Of a stretch of 64,000 nucleotides of DNA, positions 14,924 to 23,522 are shown piece after piece (the first letter of the stretch is position 1; the number at the start of each line of letters is the position of its first letter). The stretch comes from an uncultured Prevotella sp. GTDB lineage: Bacteria; Bacteroidota; Bacteroidia; Bacteroidales; Bacteroidaceae. Location: contig CAMVOS010000004.1 in NCBI GenBank assembly GCA_947169185.1, positions 1-64,000 on the forward strand. The letters run 5' to 3'. A program made the translations under genes and the position numbers. Under the pieces are notes generated by a model that was not told the DNA's origin, searched no databases, and saw nothing but the letters and a program-made list of their open reading frames with translations.

Positions 14924-17351
14924 ATTGATGGATGTATTGGTTAAAGATGTTAGTTCGTTCGTATTGTGCAGCTGCAACAAGCGACTGCTGCATGGTCTGC
15001 ATCCATTCTTTGCGAGAATAGGCAGAGCCAGCTCGTCGCGAGGGTTTGATGGTATCTATCCACGATAGCCATTCGGCAGAACGCTGCAGCAGATTGTCGA
15101 CGATGGCGTCACCCTGTTCTGGCTGTTTGGCCATATAGAAGCAACGAGCCATCGATAGGGCTGATTCAGTATATGGCACATTCTCGTGTGGCAATTCCTG
15201 TTGCCATTTGCGACAAACGTTCAGCGCCCGTTTGGTGTCACCTTGTTGTAATAGCGAGTCGATGAGCACGCCCATGATGGCTTGATGGGTGTTGGCCATG
15301 TGTTTCACGTCTTCGTCCACGTAGAGCCCTTTGGTGCTAAGGCCACCATAGCGGAAACGATGCATAATGTTGTCGTAGAGGCGCTCTACGTCTACCGTCT
15401 GACTGTTTGTATTAGGCGATACACGATATGCAAGTCCTTCCAGCACCAAATGGTCGCGCAGGAACGACAGGTTGTTCCCCATGCCTATTGAGATGTAGAA
15501 CGGGCGTTCCCACGCAGCATTCGATAACATCTCCAGCACCATCAGCTCGTTTTTCAGCAGATACTGTTTCTCCTTCAGCGAGATGACCATCGTGTCTTTC
15601 CCCGATGTTATGGTAAAACTGTCGGTATTGATAGGCAGGATGTCATTTTTACCTTCCTGATAGTCTTCGTGTTGCCAGCTGATGGGCAGGGCGGGGGAGT
15701 CGTAGGCAGGTCGTTTCATCTGGTCGATATACCAGTCGGTTTGCAGATACTCCATATTGCAGACGCGCGTATCCCTTCGTACCCCTTCAACCTCTTGATT
15801 ATACCAAAGCGGGAACGTGTCGTTGTCGCCATTGGTAAAGATAACGGGGTTGCCCTCATCCTGCATAGTCATGAGATAGTTCTGTCCGAAGTCGCGACAG
15901 GTATAGCGCCCTGAGCGGTCGTGGTCATCCCATGTCTGCGAAACCATTTGGATGGGAACGAGAAGAGCAAGGGGAGCGAGCCTTTTGAGGTATGCTGCGC
16001 CAAGACCAATCCAAATGGCAAAGGCATAAAACGAACCGACGTAAGCATAATCACGCTCTCGGGGCTGCATGGGCGTCTGGTTAAGATAGACGACGATGGC
16101 CAATCCTGTCATGATGAACAGCAACGAGACAAGCCATAGTTGCTGACGTCCCTCACGTCCCCGTTGCCATTGCCAGACGATGCCCAACAGACCGAGCAGC
16201 AGTGGCAGACCATAGAAGACGTTACGTCCTTTGTTCTCAGCCAGGTCGGACGGCAACTTCGATGTGTCGCATCCCAACAACCAGTCGTCTATCCAACGGA
16301 AGCCTGTTATCCAGTTGCCGTGTTCCACTTCGCCATTGCCTTGGATGTTATTCTGGCGTCCTACGAAGTTCCAGAGGAAATAGCGCCAGTACATGAAGTT
16401 TACCTGATAGGTCAGGAAGTAGCGCCAGTTTTCTGCTTTGGTGGGCACACCATCCTGATTCTTGATGTCACCCATCCAACTCTCGTAGGCCTTTGCATGG
16501 TAAGTGGAGTAGATGCGTGGATAGAGCGGTGTCTTGCCATATTGTTCGCGACTCAGGTATTTGCCCAACTTCGCGACTGTATTGGGCTCGTTTTCGCACA
16601 TCGGAGGACAGGCATTGGCACGAACCAAAATGACACCATAGCTGCTAAAGCCCACCAGAAATGCCAGCAGACACCCCAATGACAGTTTCAGTATTCTGTG
16701 ACGTATCTTTTGACGCTTGGGCTTGCGAAAATATACCACGAATGCCATCGCAGGCAGACATAGTAAACAGAGCAGATGGACACCAATGGAGAGTCCTGTA
16801 ATATAGGCAATAAGGAGTATCCAGCGATCGCTTCGTGGGCTGTCGGCTTCGTCTTCCCACTTCAGTATTACCCAAAACATCAAGGCTGTGAGGAACGACG
16901 AAAAGGCGTAGACTTCAGCTTCGACAGCGGAGAACCAGAACGTGTCGCTGAAGGTGTAGGCCAATGCTCCAACCATGCCGCATGTCTCGATGGTGAGAAC
17001 CTGGGTCAGTAATAATTCCTCACCTTTTACAATCAGCTTTTTACTTAAATGCGTAATAGTAAGAAACAGAAAGAAGATGCACCCTGCACTTAATAGGGCT
17101 GATAACAGGTTGACCATCAGTGCTACCTGTGAGGGCTCACTGGCCAGCTGAGAAAAGAGGTTTGCCACCAACATAAAGAATGGTGCACCGGGCGGATGTC
17201 CGATTTCCAATTTGTACCCGCACGTAATGAATTCTGGGCAGTCCCAAAGACTGGCTGTTGGCTCTACGGTGAGCCCATACACCACAGCAGCGATGGCAAA
17301 GGATAGCCACGCCATGAGGGTGTTGAGTTTTGAAAATGTTTTTTGTTGCAT
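14898..17351 (-). CDS. DUF2723 membrane protein, GT-C glycosyltransferase-like
   Basis: An 817-residue integral membrane protein. The N-terminal half has about ten helices and the DUF2723 (PF11028) core: ASLWDCPEFITCGYKLEIGHPPGAP with the acidic and GHPPGAP motifs at residues about 33-57. The C-terminal half is soluble and includes NGDNDTFPLWYNQEVEGVRRD. The eukaryotic relative TMEM260 is an O-mannosyltransferase, so a GT-C type protein O-glycosylation role is plausible, in keeping with known Bacteroidetes O-glycosylation of secreted proteins. This is inference. It overlaps the DUF3098 gene and follows a membrane-bound regulator. Confidence 0.85.
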   Translation of the reverse strand: MQQKTFSKLNTLMAWLSFAIAAVVYGLTVEPTASLWDCPEFITCGYKLEIGHPPGAPFFMLVANLFSQLASEPSQVALMVNLLSALLSAGCIFFLFLTITHLSKKLIVKGEELLLTQVLTIETCGMVGALAYTFSDTFWFSAVEAEVYAFSSFLTALMFWVILKWEDEADSPRSDRWILLIAYITGLSIGVHLLCLLCLPAMAFVVYFRKPKRQKIRHRILKLSLGCLLAFLVGFSSYGVILVRANACPPMCENEPNTVAKLGKYLSREQYGKTPLYPRIYSTYHAKAYESWMGDIKNQDGVPTKAENWRYFLTYQVNFMYWRYFLWNFVGRQNNIQGNGEVEHGNWITGFRWIDDWLLGCDTSKLPSDLAENKGRNVFYGLPLLLGLLGIVWQWQRGREGRQQLWLVSLLFIMTGLAIVVYLNQTPMQPRERDYAYVGSFYAFAIWIGLGAAYLKRLAPLALLVPIQMVSQTWDDHDRSGRYTCRDFGQNYLMTMQDEGNPVIFTNGDNDTFPLWYNQEVEGVRRDTRVCNMEYLQTDWYIDQMKRPAYDSPALPISWQHEDYQEGKNDILPINTDSFTITSGKDTMVISLKEKQYLLKNELMVLEMLSNAAWERPFYISIGMGNNLSFLRDHLVLEGLAYRVSPNTNSQTVDVERLYDNIMHRFRYGGLSTKGLYVDEDVKHMANTHQAIMGVLIDSLLQQGDTKRALNVCRKWQQELPHENVPYTESALSMARCFYMAKQPEQGDAIVDNLLQRSAEWLSWIDTIKPSRRAGSAYSRKEWMQTMQQSLVAAAQYERTNIFNQYIHQYDNYTQQH

Positions 17352-17374
17352 GATGCTTTGCTTGAAATTTTTGG

Positions 17375-17382
17375 CAAAGCTA
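17375..17382 (-). promoter_or_regulatory. -7 box of the DUF2723 gene
   Basis: Minus-strand TAGCTTTG (TAnnTTTG) 24 nt before the ATG. The operator-like cluster at 17413-17478 begins about 30 nt upstream of it. Confidence 0.5.
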
Positions 17383-17412
17383 GCAACAATTATTGAAATG
17401 TAGCGAAAAAAC

Positions 17413-17478
17413 TGTCTGACATTTCTCTGACAAATGTCAGAGTGTGGCGTTGCGAATTTCTGACATTTGTCCGACAGA
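17413..17478. promoter_or_regulatory. Cluster of TCTGACA half-sites, likely operator
   Basis: Four copies of the half-site TCTGACA or its complement lie within 66 bp. They include the perfect palindrome CTCTGACAAATGTCAGAG (17425-17442), flanked by GTCTGACATTT (17414-17424) and TCTGACATTTGTC (17459-17471). The cluster sits between the winged-helix regulator gene and the -7 box of the DUF2723 gene, the expected place for a binding site of that regulator. Confidence 0.6.
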
Positions 17479-17486
17479 CTACCTAA

Positions 17487-18173
17487 CTACTTAATAGTCA
17501 GCTCGTATGCTCGTCCTCTGTCAGATTCGATTTTGAGGTCGGAATGTTGCTCGACGACGGGTTTCAGTCTTCTGATGAGGGTGTAAAGCGTCTCGCTGGC
17601 ATCAGGTTTCTTGGGCCAAAGGGCATCACATATTTCCGTTTTTGTCAGCTGGTGGGAGCCTGAACGGAAGAACATCTCCATCAACTGTTGCTGCATGGGT
17701 GTCAACTTGATGCGCTGCCCACGTGCATCATAAAAGGTTTTTTCTGCCTCAGCATAGCATAGTCCACCGTATTGTAACATGCCTGCTAACTGTATCGCAT
17801 CCTTTCGGTGGCGATAGAAACAGAAAGCGGCCCACAATAGCGTCAATGTCCATAAAACGACAGTAGGCCTTTGGTCGGACAAACTGAAGATGGTGGCCTC
17901 AGAACAGTGTGCATAGGCTTTAAACTGTTGTCCTTTGGTATCGACAGCAATGGTGGCCTTGCCACGAAGTTCGGCTATCTGGAGGTGACTGTTGAACGTA
18001 CGGATAGTATCCTGCGTAATGACATTGCTCTGTTGTTTAGCCAATGCCGATGACAAAGCCTGACTCATGTCATTCTCTACCTGTCGTTCCGTAGTCCGGT
18101 AACTTCTGATACTTGTCGCTCCTGAAGCCACAATCAGCCCAAAGAGCACGATGACTAAATACTTCTGTTTCAT
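17487..18173 (-). CDS. Membrane-anchored winged-helix regulator (ToxR/CadC-like layout)
   Basis: From ATG 18173 the product is 228 residues: an N-terminal membrane helix (MKQKYLVIVLFGLIVASG), a segment of about 90 residues likely outside, a second helix (PTVVLWTLTLLWAAFCFY), and a C-terminal OmpR/PhoB-type winged helix (LTPMQQQLMEMF to LIRRLKPVVEQHSDLKIESD and RGRAYEL). Unlike ToxR/CadC, the DNA-binding domain is at the C-terminus. The 7 codons upstream overlap the -7 box at 18182-18189, so they are not used. A cytoplasmic DNA-binding domain tied to a periplasmic sensor is inferred. It probably controls the DUF2723-DUF3098-TPR genes downstream. Confidence 0.75.
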   Translation of the reverse strand: MKQKYLVIVLFGLIVASGATSIRSYRTTERQVENDMSQALSSALAKQQSNVITQDTIRTFNSHLQIAELRGKATIAVDTKGQQFKAYAHCSEATIFSLSDQRPTVVLWTLTLLWAAFCFYRHRKDAIQLAGMLQYGGLCYAEAEKTFYDARGQRIKLTPMQQQLMEMFFRSGSHQLTKTEICDALWPKKPDASETLYTLIRRLKPVVEQHSDLKIESDRGRAYELTIK

Positions 18174-18181
18174 AACTGCTG

Positions 18182-18189
18182 CAAAAATA
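18182..18189 (-). promoter_or_regulatory. -7 box of the membrane regulator gene
   Basis: Minus-strand TATTTTTG (TAnnTTTG) ends 9 nt before the ATG at 18173, leaving at most a few nt of leader. Confidence 0.45.
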
Positions 18190-18263
18190 CGCAAGAAATC
18201 TCACTTTGCCATGCTTTTTTACAGTTTTTATCTTAAAAGACTTGGAATCTCAGATTTTTTTGA

Positions 18264-18271
18264 TAAATTTG
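18264..18271 (+). promoter_or_regulatory. -7 box of the phosphoethanolamine transferase gene
   Basis: TAAATTTG matches TAnnTTTG and ends 8 nt before ATG 18279 and 38 nt before the alternative ATG 18309. Confidence 0.5.
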
Positions 18272-18278
18272 CAGCGAA

Positions 18279-19883
18279 ATGGTTTTATCTAAACTTTACT
18301 CTAAACTCATGCGCCCTGTTTCTCTGTTTGCCTTTTCTGGTATAGTCAGCGTATGGACTTTGTTGCTATACAATATACCCTTCTTTCGTTATGTCGCTGA
18401 CAATACCAATGAAAATATTGGTGGAAGGATATTGCTGCAGGCATCTTTGGTAGTCATCATGTTGGTACTTAACTTCATGATGACTTATATCCTGATGTTC
18501 TTGATGAGGACTGTTGGGCGCATTTTGCTTGCCGTGCTGTCAATGATTAATGCTGCGGCAGTGTATTTCATCATGACCTACAGTGTGATGATAGATGCAA
18601 CGACCATTGAGAACGTGTTCAATACCAGATACTCAGAGGCGTCAGGATTCTTTAGCTGGTCCTTGTGGCTTTTCATCTTTGCTTTTGGCATACTGCCTGC
18701 CTTGTGGTGCCTGTTCCAGCCTGTTGTCTTCGGCAAAGCAAAGAAGATGGGCATTTGCTGTGGTTGTTCATTGGCCATTGTTCTTGTCATGCTATTGGCG
18801 AATATCAACCAGACACTATGGGTTAGTCAGCACGATACAGAACTGGGCGGTTTGCTGCAGCCTTGGTCTTATCTGGTGAATACTGGTCGCGTGATAAGCT
18901 TAAATCATGACGGACAAGCCGAGGAAATCAAGCTGCCAGACGGCAAGATTACAGACAATGAGAAGGCTGTTGTGGTGCTCGTCATTGGTGAGTCGGCAAG
19001 AAAGGCTAATTTCCAACTCTATGGTTATCAGCGCGCTACTAATCCGTTATTGTCAAAACTGGACGGACTGAAGGTGTATCAGGCTACTTCGTGTGCCACT
19101 TATACCACAGCGGGAACCAAAGCGATCCTTGAGCCCCAAAACAGCGACGACCTGTATGAGCTGCTGCCAAACTATGCTTTTCGCTCTGGCGTGGACGTGT
19201 CGTGGCGTACATCCAACTGGGGAGAGCCACCTATACATATTGACGAATATCTGACAGACGATGAACTGGCCGATATGTATCCCGACGAAGACAATGACTA
19301 TGACGGCATTCTCTTTGCGGGACTTCGTCAGCGTATAGAGTCGAGTCAAAAGAGCAAGGTGCTGATAGTGCTGCATACCAGTACAAGTCATGGTCCAAAA
19401 TATGCTGACAAATATCCTAAGGCGTTTGAGGTGTATAAGCCTGTGGCTGAAAACGTAGAAGAAGGCGAGAAGAATATTGGTATGCTGGTTAATGCTTACG
19501 ATAATACCATACTCTATACAGACTTTCTGTTAGACTGCCTTGTCAACACCTTGCGCGCTATGAAGGATTGGAAGAGCGCCATGATATTTATCTCCGATCA
19601 TGGTGAGTCGCTTGGCGAAAACAAGGTGTTTATGCATGGACTGCCTATGAAACTGGCACCGAAAGTACAATATGAAATACCATTCTTGGTATGGACTTCT
19701 GAAAATTTCAGAGACTTCAAGCGTGTATCCGGTGAAAAGGCAAAAGATGGCGCGGACCAGTCTTCAGAGGAATTGCCGATGGTGCTCGATCAACATTACA
19801 TCTTCCATTCCGTACTCAACCTGTTGTCTATACAATCGCCAGCATACGACAAAAATTTCGATATCTTCATGAATGCTCAGTAG
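18279..19883 (+). CDS. Phosphoethanolamine transferase (EptA-like, sulfatase fold)
   Basis: This 534-residue inner-membrane enzyme has five helices in the first 200 residues, then a periplasmic alkaline-phosphatase-fold domain. Metal and nucleophile motifs are visible: VVLVIGESARKANFQLYGY (around 232-250), SCATYTTAG with the likely phosphoryl-accepting Thr274, and ISDHGESLGEN. It should move phosphoethanolamine from phosphatidylethanolamine to lipid A or another envelope glycan; family members change surface charge and cationic peptide resistance. Start choice is uncertain: ATG 18279 would be nearly leaderless, while ATG 18309 (MRPVSLFAF) would have about a 30-nt leader. The last 7 nt overlap the convergent gene at 19877. 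Confidence 0.83.
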   Translation: MVLSKLYSKLMRPVSLFAFSGIVSVWTLLLYNIPFFRYVADNTNENIGGRILLQASLVVIMLVLNFMMTYILMFLMRTVGRILLAVLSMINAAAVYFIMTYSVMIDATTIENVFNTRYSEASGFFSWSLWLFIFAFGILPALWCLFQPVVFGKAKKMGICCGCSLAIVLVMLLANINQTLWVSQHDTELGGLLQPWSYLVNTGRVISLNHDGQAEEIKLPDGKITDNEKAVVVLVIGESARKANFQLYGYQRATNPLLSKLDGLKVYQATSCATYTTAGTKAILEPQNSDDLYELLPNYAFRSGVDVSWRTSNWGEPPIHIDEYLTDDELADMYPDEDNDYDGILFAGLRQRIESSQKSKVLIVLHTSTSHGPKYADKYPKAFEVYKPVAENVEEGEKNIGMLVNAYDNTILYTDFLLDCLVNTLRAMKDWKSAMIFISDHGESLGENKVFMHGLPMKLAPKVQYEIPFLVWTSENFRDFKRVSGEKAKDGADQSSEELPMVLDQHYIFHSVLNLLSIQSPAYDKNFDIFMNAQ

Positions 19884-20338
19884 TTATCCAATATTTCTTG
19901 TAACCGTTCACGCTCTCTCTGTTTCTTAGACTTGTGTTTGGGGAATAATTTGTGGACGACAAGAGCAATTAGGTTGAGGGGACTTACGCCAATGGTCATG
20001 GCCCCGCCTATCTGGGCTTTCCGTTGTTCATCCAGCCAATGGCTATGATAAGCCAGGCGCATGTCATTGCGCAGTTCTGGCGTCATGATGTTGATGGAAA
20101 TGGGCGGATGTTTGGGCTGTATTTTCGAGGGGTCAAGTTTCATCGTCGATGGTTCTATCGGACTGGTGGCTGTCGAGTCGTGCAGTTCTGGCTTAAGCGG
20201 CTCGTTGCGCAGCCACTCTTCAAAGTCGCTTTTCGTTGAGTCTGGCATGTGCAACCGTTTCTTGTCCTCAACCTGTGCCCTGACTACCACAGTCAAGGTA
20301 AGCGCCAAGAGTATCATGATGTAACATCGAGAATCCAT
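19877..20338 (-). CDS. Small secreted protein of unknown function
   Basis: A 153-residue protein with a signal peptide (MDSRCYIMILLALTLTVVVRAQ), a charged, proline-rich middle and a basic C-terminus (PKHKSKKQRERERLQEI). A hydrophobic stretch (IGGAMTIGVSPLNLIALVVH) may be a second membrane-associated helix. The N-terminal third (RLHMPDSTKSDFEEWLRNEP) is repeated almost exactly in the chimeric pseudogene at 24520-24851, and the upstream regions of both are also similar, so this is one of two duplicated loci. No known domain recognised. Confidence 0.7.
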   Translation of the reverse strand: MDSRCYIMILLALTLTVVVRAQVEDKKRLHMPDSTKSDFEEWLRNEPLKPELHDSTATSPIEPSTMKLDPSKIQPKHPPISINIMTPELRNDMRLAYHSHWLDEQRKAQIGGAMTIGVSPLNLIALVVHKLFPKHKSKKQRERERLQEILDNY

Positions 20339-20373
20339 ACTGAGCAGTTATGATTGAATCATGAATAATCGCT

Positions 20374-20381
20374 GCAAAGAT
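20374..20381 (-). promoter_or_regulatory. -7 box of the small secreted protein gene
   Basis: Minus-strand TATCTTTG, 36 nt before the ATG at 20338. Confidence 0.5.
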
Positions 20382-20412
20382 ATGGATTCTCTGTGGAATA
20401 GTGTAACATTTT

Positions 20413-20471
20413 AGCGTTACAAAATCTTACCGATATTTAAAATTAAGCCTTTCTAAACTTATTTTGGTTAA
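20413..20471. repeat. Duplicated upstream block, copy A
   Basis: Aligns with 24918-24976 over about 59 bp from AGCGTTACAAA to TTTTGGTTAA with a few differences. Each copy lies upstream of a gene with the same N-terminal coding sequence, so the duplication covered the control region too. Confidence 0.7.
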
Positions 20472-20478
20472 ATATGGT

Positions 20479-22017
20479 TCAGTTCGTATTTTGAGTACTG
20501 AGTGAGCGGATGTATTTCATGAAACGGTCGATAAGCTGGATGCGTTCCTGATTGGGAGTCTCGATGAGTGACGTGCCGTTGTTAAACTGCATTACGGTAG
20601 GCTTGCCTTCCTCAAACTCGGGCCAGTAGGGCAGGCCTTCTCCGTTCGGATTACCACCCGTCTTGGCGAAGTTCACCCAGTACTGCTGCATCAGGTCTGA
20701 GACCTTCTTCTCCTGTGGATACTTCGCAGTCTTGCCATTAAAAGCTCCTGTCAGATAGAGCATATCGTCGGCATGGGCGGCACCACGACGATTGCCTTGA
20801 GCATATACGGTCGTATCGGACTTTTGAGCCAGGTAAGCTGAATAGACAGGGCCCTTACCTGTCTGCTTCTGCAACGTGGTCCAAGCGTATGCCGGCCATC
20901 CGAAACCCACATCGCGTGTAAAGTCGCGCATACTGAACAGACGCTCTTCGTCAGTAGAACCAGGATAAACAGCCTTGGCGCTATCGGCCCATTGACCAGG
21001 CAACTGACGGAACTGCTGCTCGTACTGCTCATTACTTACCGATGCATAAGCTACGGCGCCCTCGTCGCTATTGTGCATGATCAGCACGGGCACATCGTTA
21101 TATTCGCCTTGTTCGTAGAGACTGTATATGGGTTTGGGAATCACATAACCGTCTACGATAGGCAGGCACAGTTGGAAGTTCACGCCATTACCCGTCAGTT
21201 CCTTGGCGTCCATCTGGCGCATCTCGGCAATGGAGTTCTTCTTCAGCTGACTCATAAACATCTGACCATACATCTGAGCCTGCTGTTCGTTCACCACATT
21301 CGTGGCGGACATCATGGATCCGCTCTGACTGATACAAGCACGGAACAAGCCCTTGGCCAGAGGTGAGGCACAGAGAATATGACAGCTCATGGCACCAGCC
21401 GATTCACCAAAGATGGTTACCTTCCCTGGGTCGCCGCCAAAGTTCTTGATGTTACGCTGTACCCATTGCAGGGCGAAGATCTGGTCAAGAATGCCATAGT
21501 TGCCTGAGTGGCCGTCTGACTCCTTGGCCAGATCTGCATGTGCCATAAATCCTAATGAACCAGCGCGATACTCGATGGCAACAGCGACAATACCCCTGCG
21601 CGCTAAGCTCTGCCACAGGTCGCCGCCATAATGTTCTGTCGCAAAACCTCCACCATGAATGAACACCATCACGGGCAGCGCTTCTTTGACGCTTTTTGCA
21701 GGCGTTGCGACACTCAGAAACAGGCAGTCCTCGCTCATCATTTCGTACTTTACATAGCTTTTCTCGGGCTGTGGCGGCCACTTGGCCACATCCTCTGCCT
21801 TCAGCACGCCCTTCCAAGGCTTGGCAGGCTGTGGTGCCTTCCAGCGCAGGTCGCCTACAGGTGGCGCTGCGTATGGAATAGCTTTATACACGGCGAGGTC
21901 AGTTCCATCGAGAACGCCCTCCACATCTCCTGTTTCTACATGCGTTTTCAATAATGGCTGCGCCTGTCCTGTCATTCCGAGTAGGACGAGCATCGAGGTA
22001 ATGATAGTTTTCTTCAT
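20479..22017 (-). CDS. Secreted type-B carboxylesterase
   Basis: A 512-residue alpha/beta-hydrolase of the carboxylesterase type B (para-nitrobenzyl esterase) family with signal peptide MKKTIITSMLVLLGMTGQAQ. The oxyanion HGGGF motif is at 121-125, the nucleophile serine is S206 in FGESAGA, and the likely catalytic histidine is in GAAHADDM. SEDCLFLSV is the usual early motif. It hydrolyses esters, perhaps plant or dietary acyl esters; the substrate is not known. It starts 10 nt after hipA on the same strand, so read-through from the hipBA promoter is possible. Confidence 0.88.
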   Translation of the reverse strand: MKKTIITSMLVLLGMTGQAQPLLKTHVETGDVEGVLDGTDLAVYKAIPYAAPPVGDLRWKAPQPAKPWKGVLKAEDVAKWPPQPEKSYVKYEMMSEDCLFLSVATPAKSVKEALPVMVFIHGGGFATEHYGGDLWQSLARRGIVAVAIEYRAGSLGFMAHADLAKESDGHSGNYGILDQIFALQWVQRNIKNFGGDPGKVTIFGESAGAMSCHILCASPLAKGLFRACISQSGSMMSATNVVNEQQAQMYGQMFMSQLKKNSIAEMRQMDAKELTGNGVNFQLCLPIVDGYVIPKPIYSLYEQGEYNDVPVLIMHNSDEGAVAYASVSNEQYEQQFRQLPGQWADSAKAVYPGSTDEERLFSMRDFTRDVGFGWPAYAWTTLQKQTGKGPVYSAYLAQKSDTTVYAQGNRRGAAHADDMLYLTGAFNGKTAKYPQEKKVSDLMQQYWVNFAKTGGNPNGEGLPYWPEFEEGKPTVMQFNNGTSLIETPNQERIQLIDRFMKYIRSLSTQNTN

Positions 22018-22027
22018 GTTAGTTATT

Positions 22028-23116
22028 TCATATTTTAAGATATAATTCTTTTGTTCCTTCTCTCACTTCATCGAGAATCTCAAGGCAACGGGTACGGGTG
22101 ATGCGAATATTGTTGCCAACGGTAATCATGTCCTCATCGGTTGGAAGGCCATTAAAATTAACGGTTGAGGCATGTTCGCCTAAAGTGTCATCGTTCGTCA
22201 AATCGTAGGCTGGTGCTAACGTCCACTTGCCATCACGACAGATAAAACTGAAGTTGCGGGCATGGTCATCATGATTGCGGACATAGACATTAAAGGCCAT
22301 GCGACGGAACTGCTGTTCCACCTCTTTGGGCGACTGCGTCAGATACCCTGTCAACTGCAACAGACTATGATAATCCATCTTTGGAGGTGTGATGGGCTCG
22401 TTTAGCAAGCCACTGGCTGTCACTACGTGTAGGCGCAGGCCATTCTCGATGTCAAAACGCCGAGATGCGAAGTATTTGCCATCTATCAGTTTGAAGTCGG
22501 GTACGATGATGCCACACTGACGAGCCACCTGATTATACCGATACTCTATTTCTCCGATGTCCTTTGGGTCATAGGGGTGGCGAAACTTCACCAGCCAATG
22601 TCCATCTGTATCCGTGAAGATGCATTTGGGGCGTATGCCACCAGAGTTACCACTTCGATAAAAGAGTACGTCTGCGTTGTTGTCTGATTTTTCCGACAGT
22701 ACTTCAAGTGCCATCCGTTGCATCTCGTCGAACGAACCCTCCCATTGCATATGGGGCAGCTTGGCCTCAGGTTCATAACATAGGGCACCCATGCCTGAAC
22801 TGCCCACAAGACTCAATCGTTGAACAGGTGTTAATGCCCCGTAGTTGATGCCCGTCTTGCTGAGTACTTTTCGCAGCAGATATTCGCCATAGCCACCAGG
22901 CAGACTATCTTCGAACACACCGAAGTTTCCGTTAAAAGGGAAATAGTCGGCCGTCATAATGCCTGACTTCAGTGGCAACTTCAACGGAGAAATAGAGAAC
23001 CCGTTGACTAACCAATCTTTGTCATACTCAAACTGGCAGGTGTCTTTGCTGGCAACGGACAGAGTTCCAACTTTCCTGCCATGATACATCACGTTAACCG
23101 CCTGTATATCATTCAT
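22028..23116 (-). CDS. hipA: HipA-family serine/threonine kinase toxin
   Basis: A 362-residue HipA-like kinase. The N-terminal HipA domain is followed by SGNSGGIRPK (155-164, matching the regulatory Ser loop of HipA), NHDDHARN (281-288, catalytic Asp) and APAYDL (301-306, metal-binding Asp). Escherichia coli HipA phosphorylates glutamyl-tRNA synthetase; the target here is unknown. It overlaps the hipB stop by 4 nt, the usual antitoxin-first order. All kinase residues seem intact, so the toxin should be active. Confidence 0.88.
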   Translation of the reverse strand: MNDIQAVNVMYHGRKVGTLSVASKDTCQFEYDKDWLVNGFSISPLKLPLKSGIMTADYFPFNGNFGVFEDSLPGGYGEYLLRKVLSKTGINYGALTPVQRLSLVGSSGMGALCYEPEAKLPHMQWEGSFDEMQRMALEVLSEKSDNNADVLFYRSGNSGGIRPKCIFTDTDGHWLVKFRHPYDPKDIGEIEYRYNQVARQCGIIVPDFKLIDGKYFASRRFDIENGLRLHVVTASGLLNEPITPPKMDYHSLLQLTGYLTQSPKEVEQQFRRMAFNVYVRNHDDHARNFSFICRDGKWTLAPAYDLTNDDTLGEHASTVNFNGLPTDEDMITVGNNIRITRTRCLEILDEVREGTKELYLKI

Positions 23117-23427
23117 ATGCCTCGCTTTCTTGTTTTGTTCTTGTGGATTTCCAGCAACTCTTCCATCGTATCATATTTTGGCTCGGAGAGCAGCTGCATA
23201 ATGTCTTCAGAGTAGCCCAGCGCTTTGGCCAGTTTGACATACGACTCTAAGGAAATTGAGTGTTTCAGCTCAAAGCGCTGGATGCTCGAAGCCGGCACTT
23301 CGCTCATCTCCGACAGGCTCTTCGTCGAGATTTTCTTCTCCAACCTACGAGCCTTCAAGTTCTCTGCCAATCGCTGCATCGTCACCTGTAGCGGATAAGG
23401 GTCGAATACGTATCTGTTCTGCATCAT
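23113..23427 (-). CDS. hipB: HipB-family antitoxin, XRE-type HTH
   Basis: A 104-residue protein with an XRE helix-turn-helix (about 20-75: LAENLKARRLEKKISTKSLS and so on, SSIQRFE). It should bind HipA and repress its own promoter. Direct repeats at 23421-23440 and 23462-23480 flank and overlap the promoter region and are candidate operators. The first two codons are both ATG; a later ATG (residue 17) is also possible and would still keep the HTH whole. Confidence 0.82.
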   Translation of the reverse strand: MMQNRYVFDPYPLQVTMQRLAENLKARRLEKKISTKSLSEMSEVPASSIQRFELKHSISLESYVKLAKALGYSEDIMQLLSEPKYDTMEELLEIHKNKTRKRGI

Positions 23428-23486
23428 ATATTATGTATAAATCCAGTATTTCTAGTTTTGCGCATCAAATATTATGTGCAAAGATA
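23421..23486 (-). promoter_or_regulatory. hipBA promoter with two repeat operators
   Basis: The -7 box TATCTTTG is at 23479-23486 (minus). The sequences GCATCATATATTATGT (23421-23436) and GCATCAAATATTATGT (23462-23477) differ at one of 16 positions and are 41 nt apart start to start. The second also reads as a broken palindrome GCA-N3-AATATT-N3-TGC. Position and repetition fit HipB autoregulation. Confidence 0.6.
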
Positions 23487-23522
23487 CGAATTGTTCTTCA
23501 AACCACCAAATATTTTTGGTGT

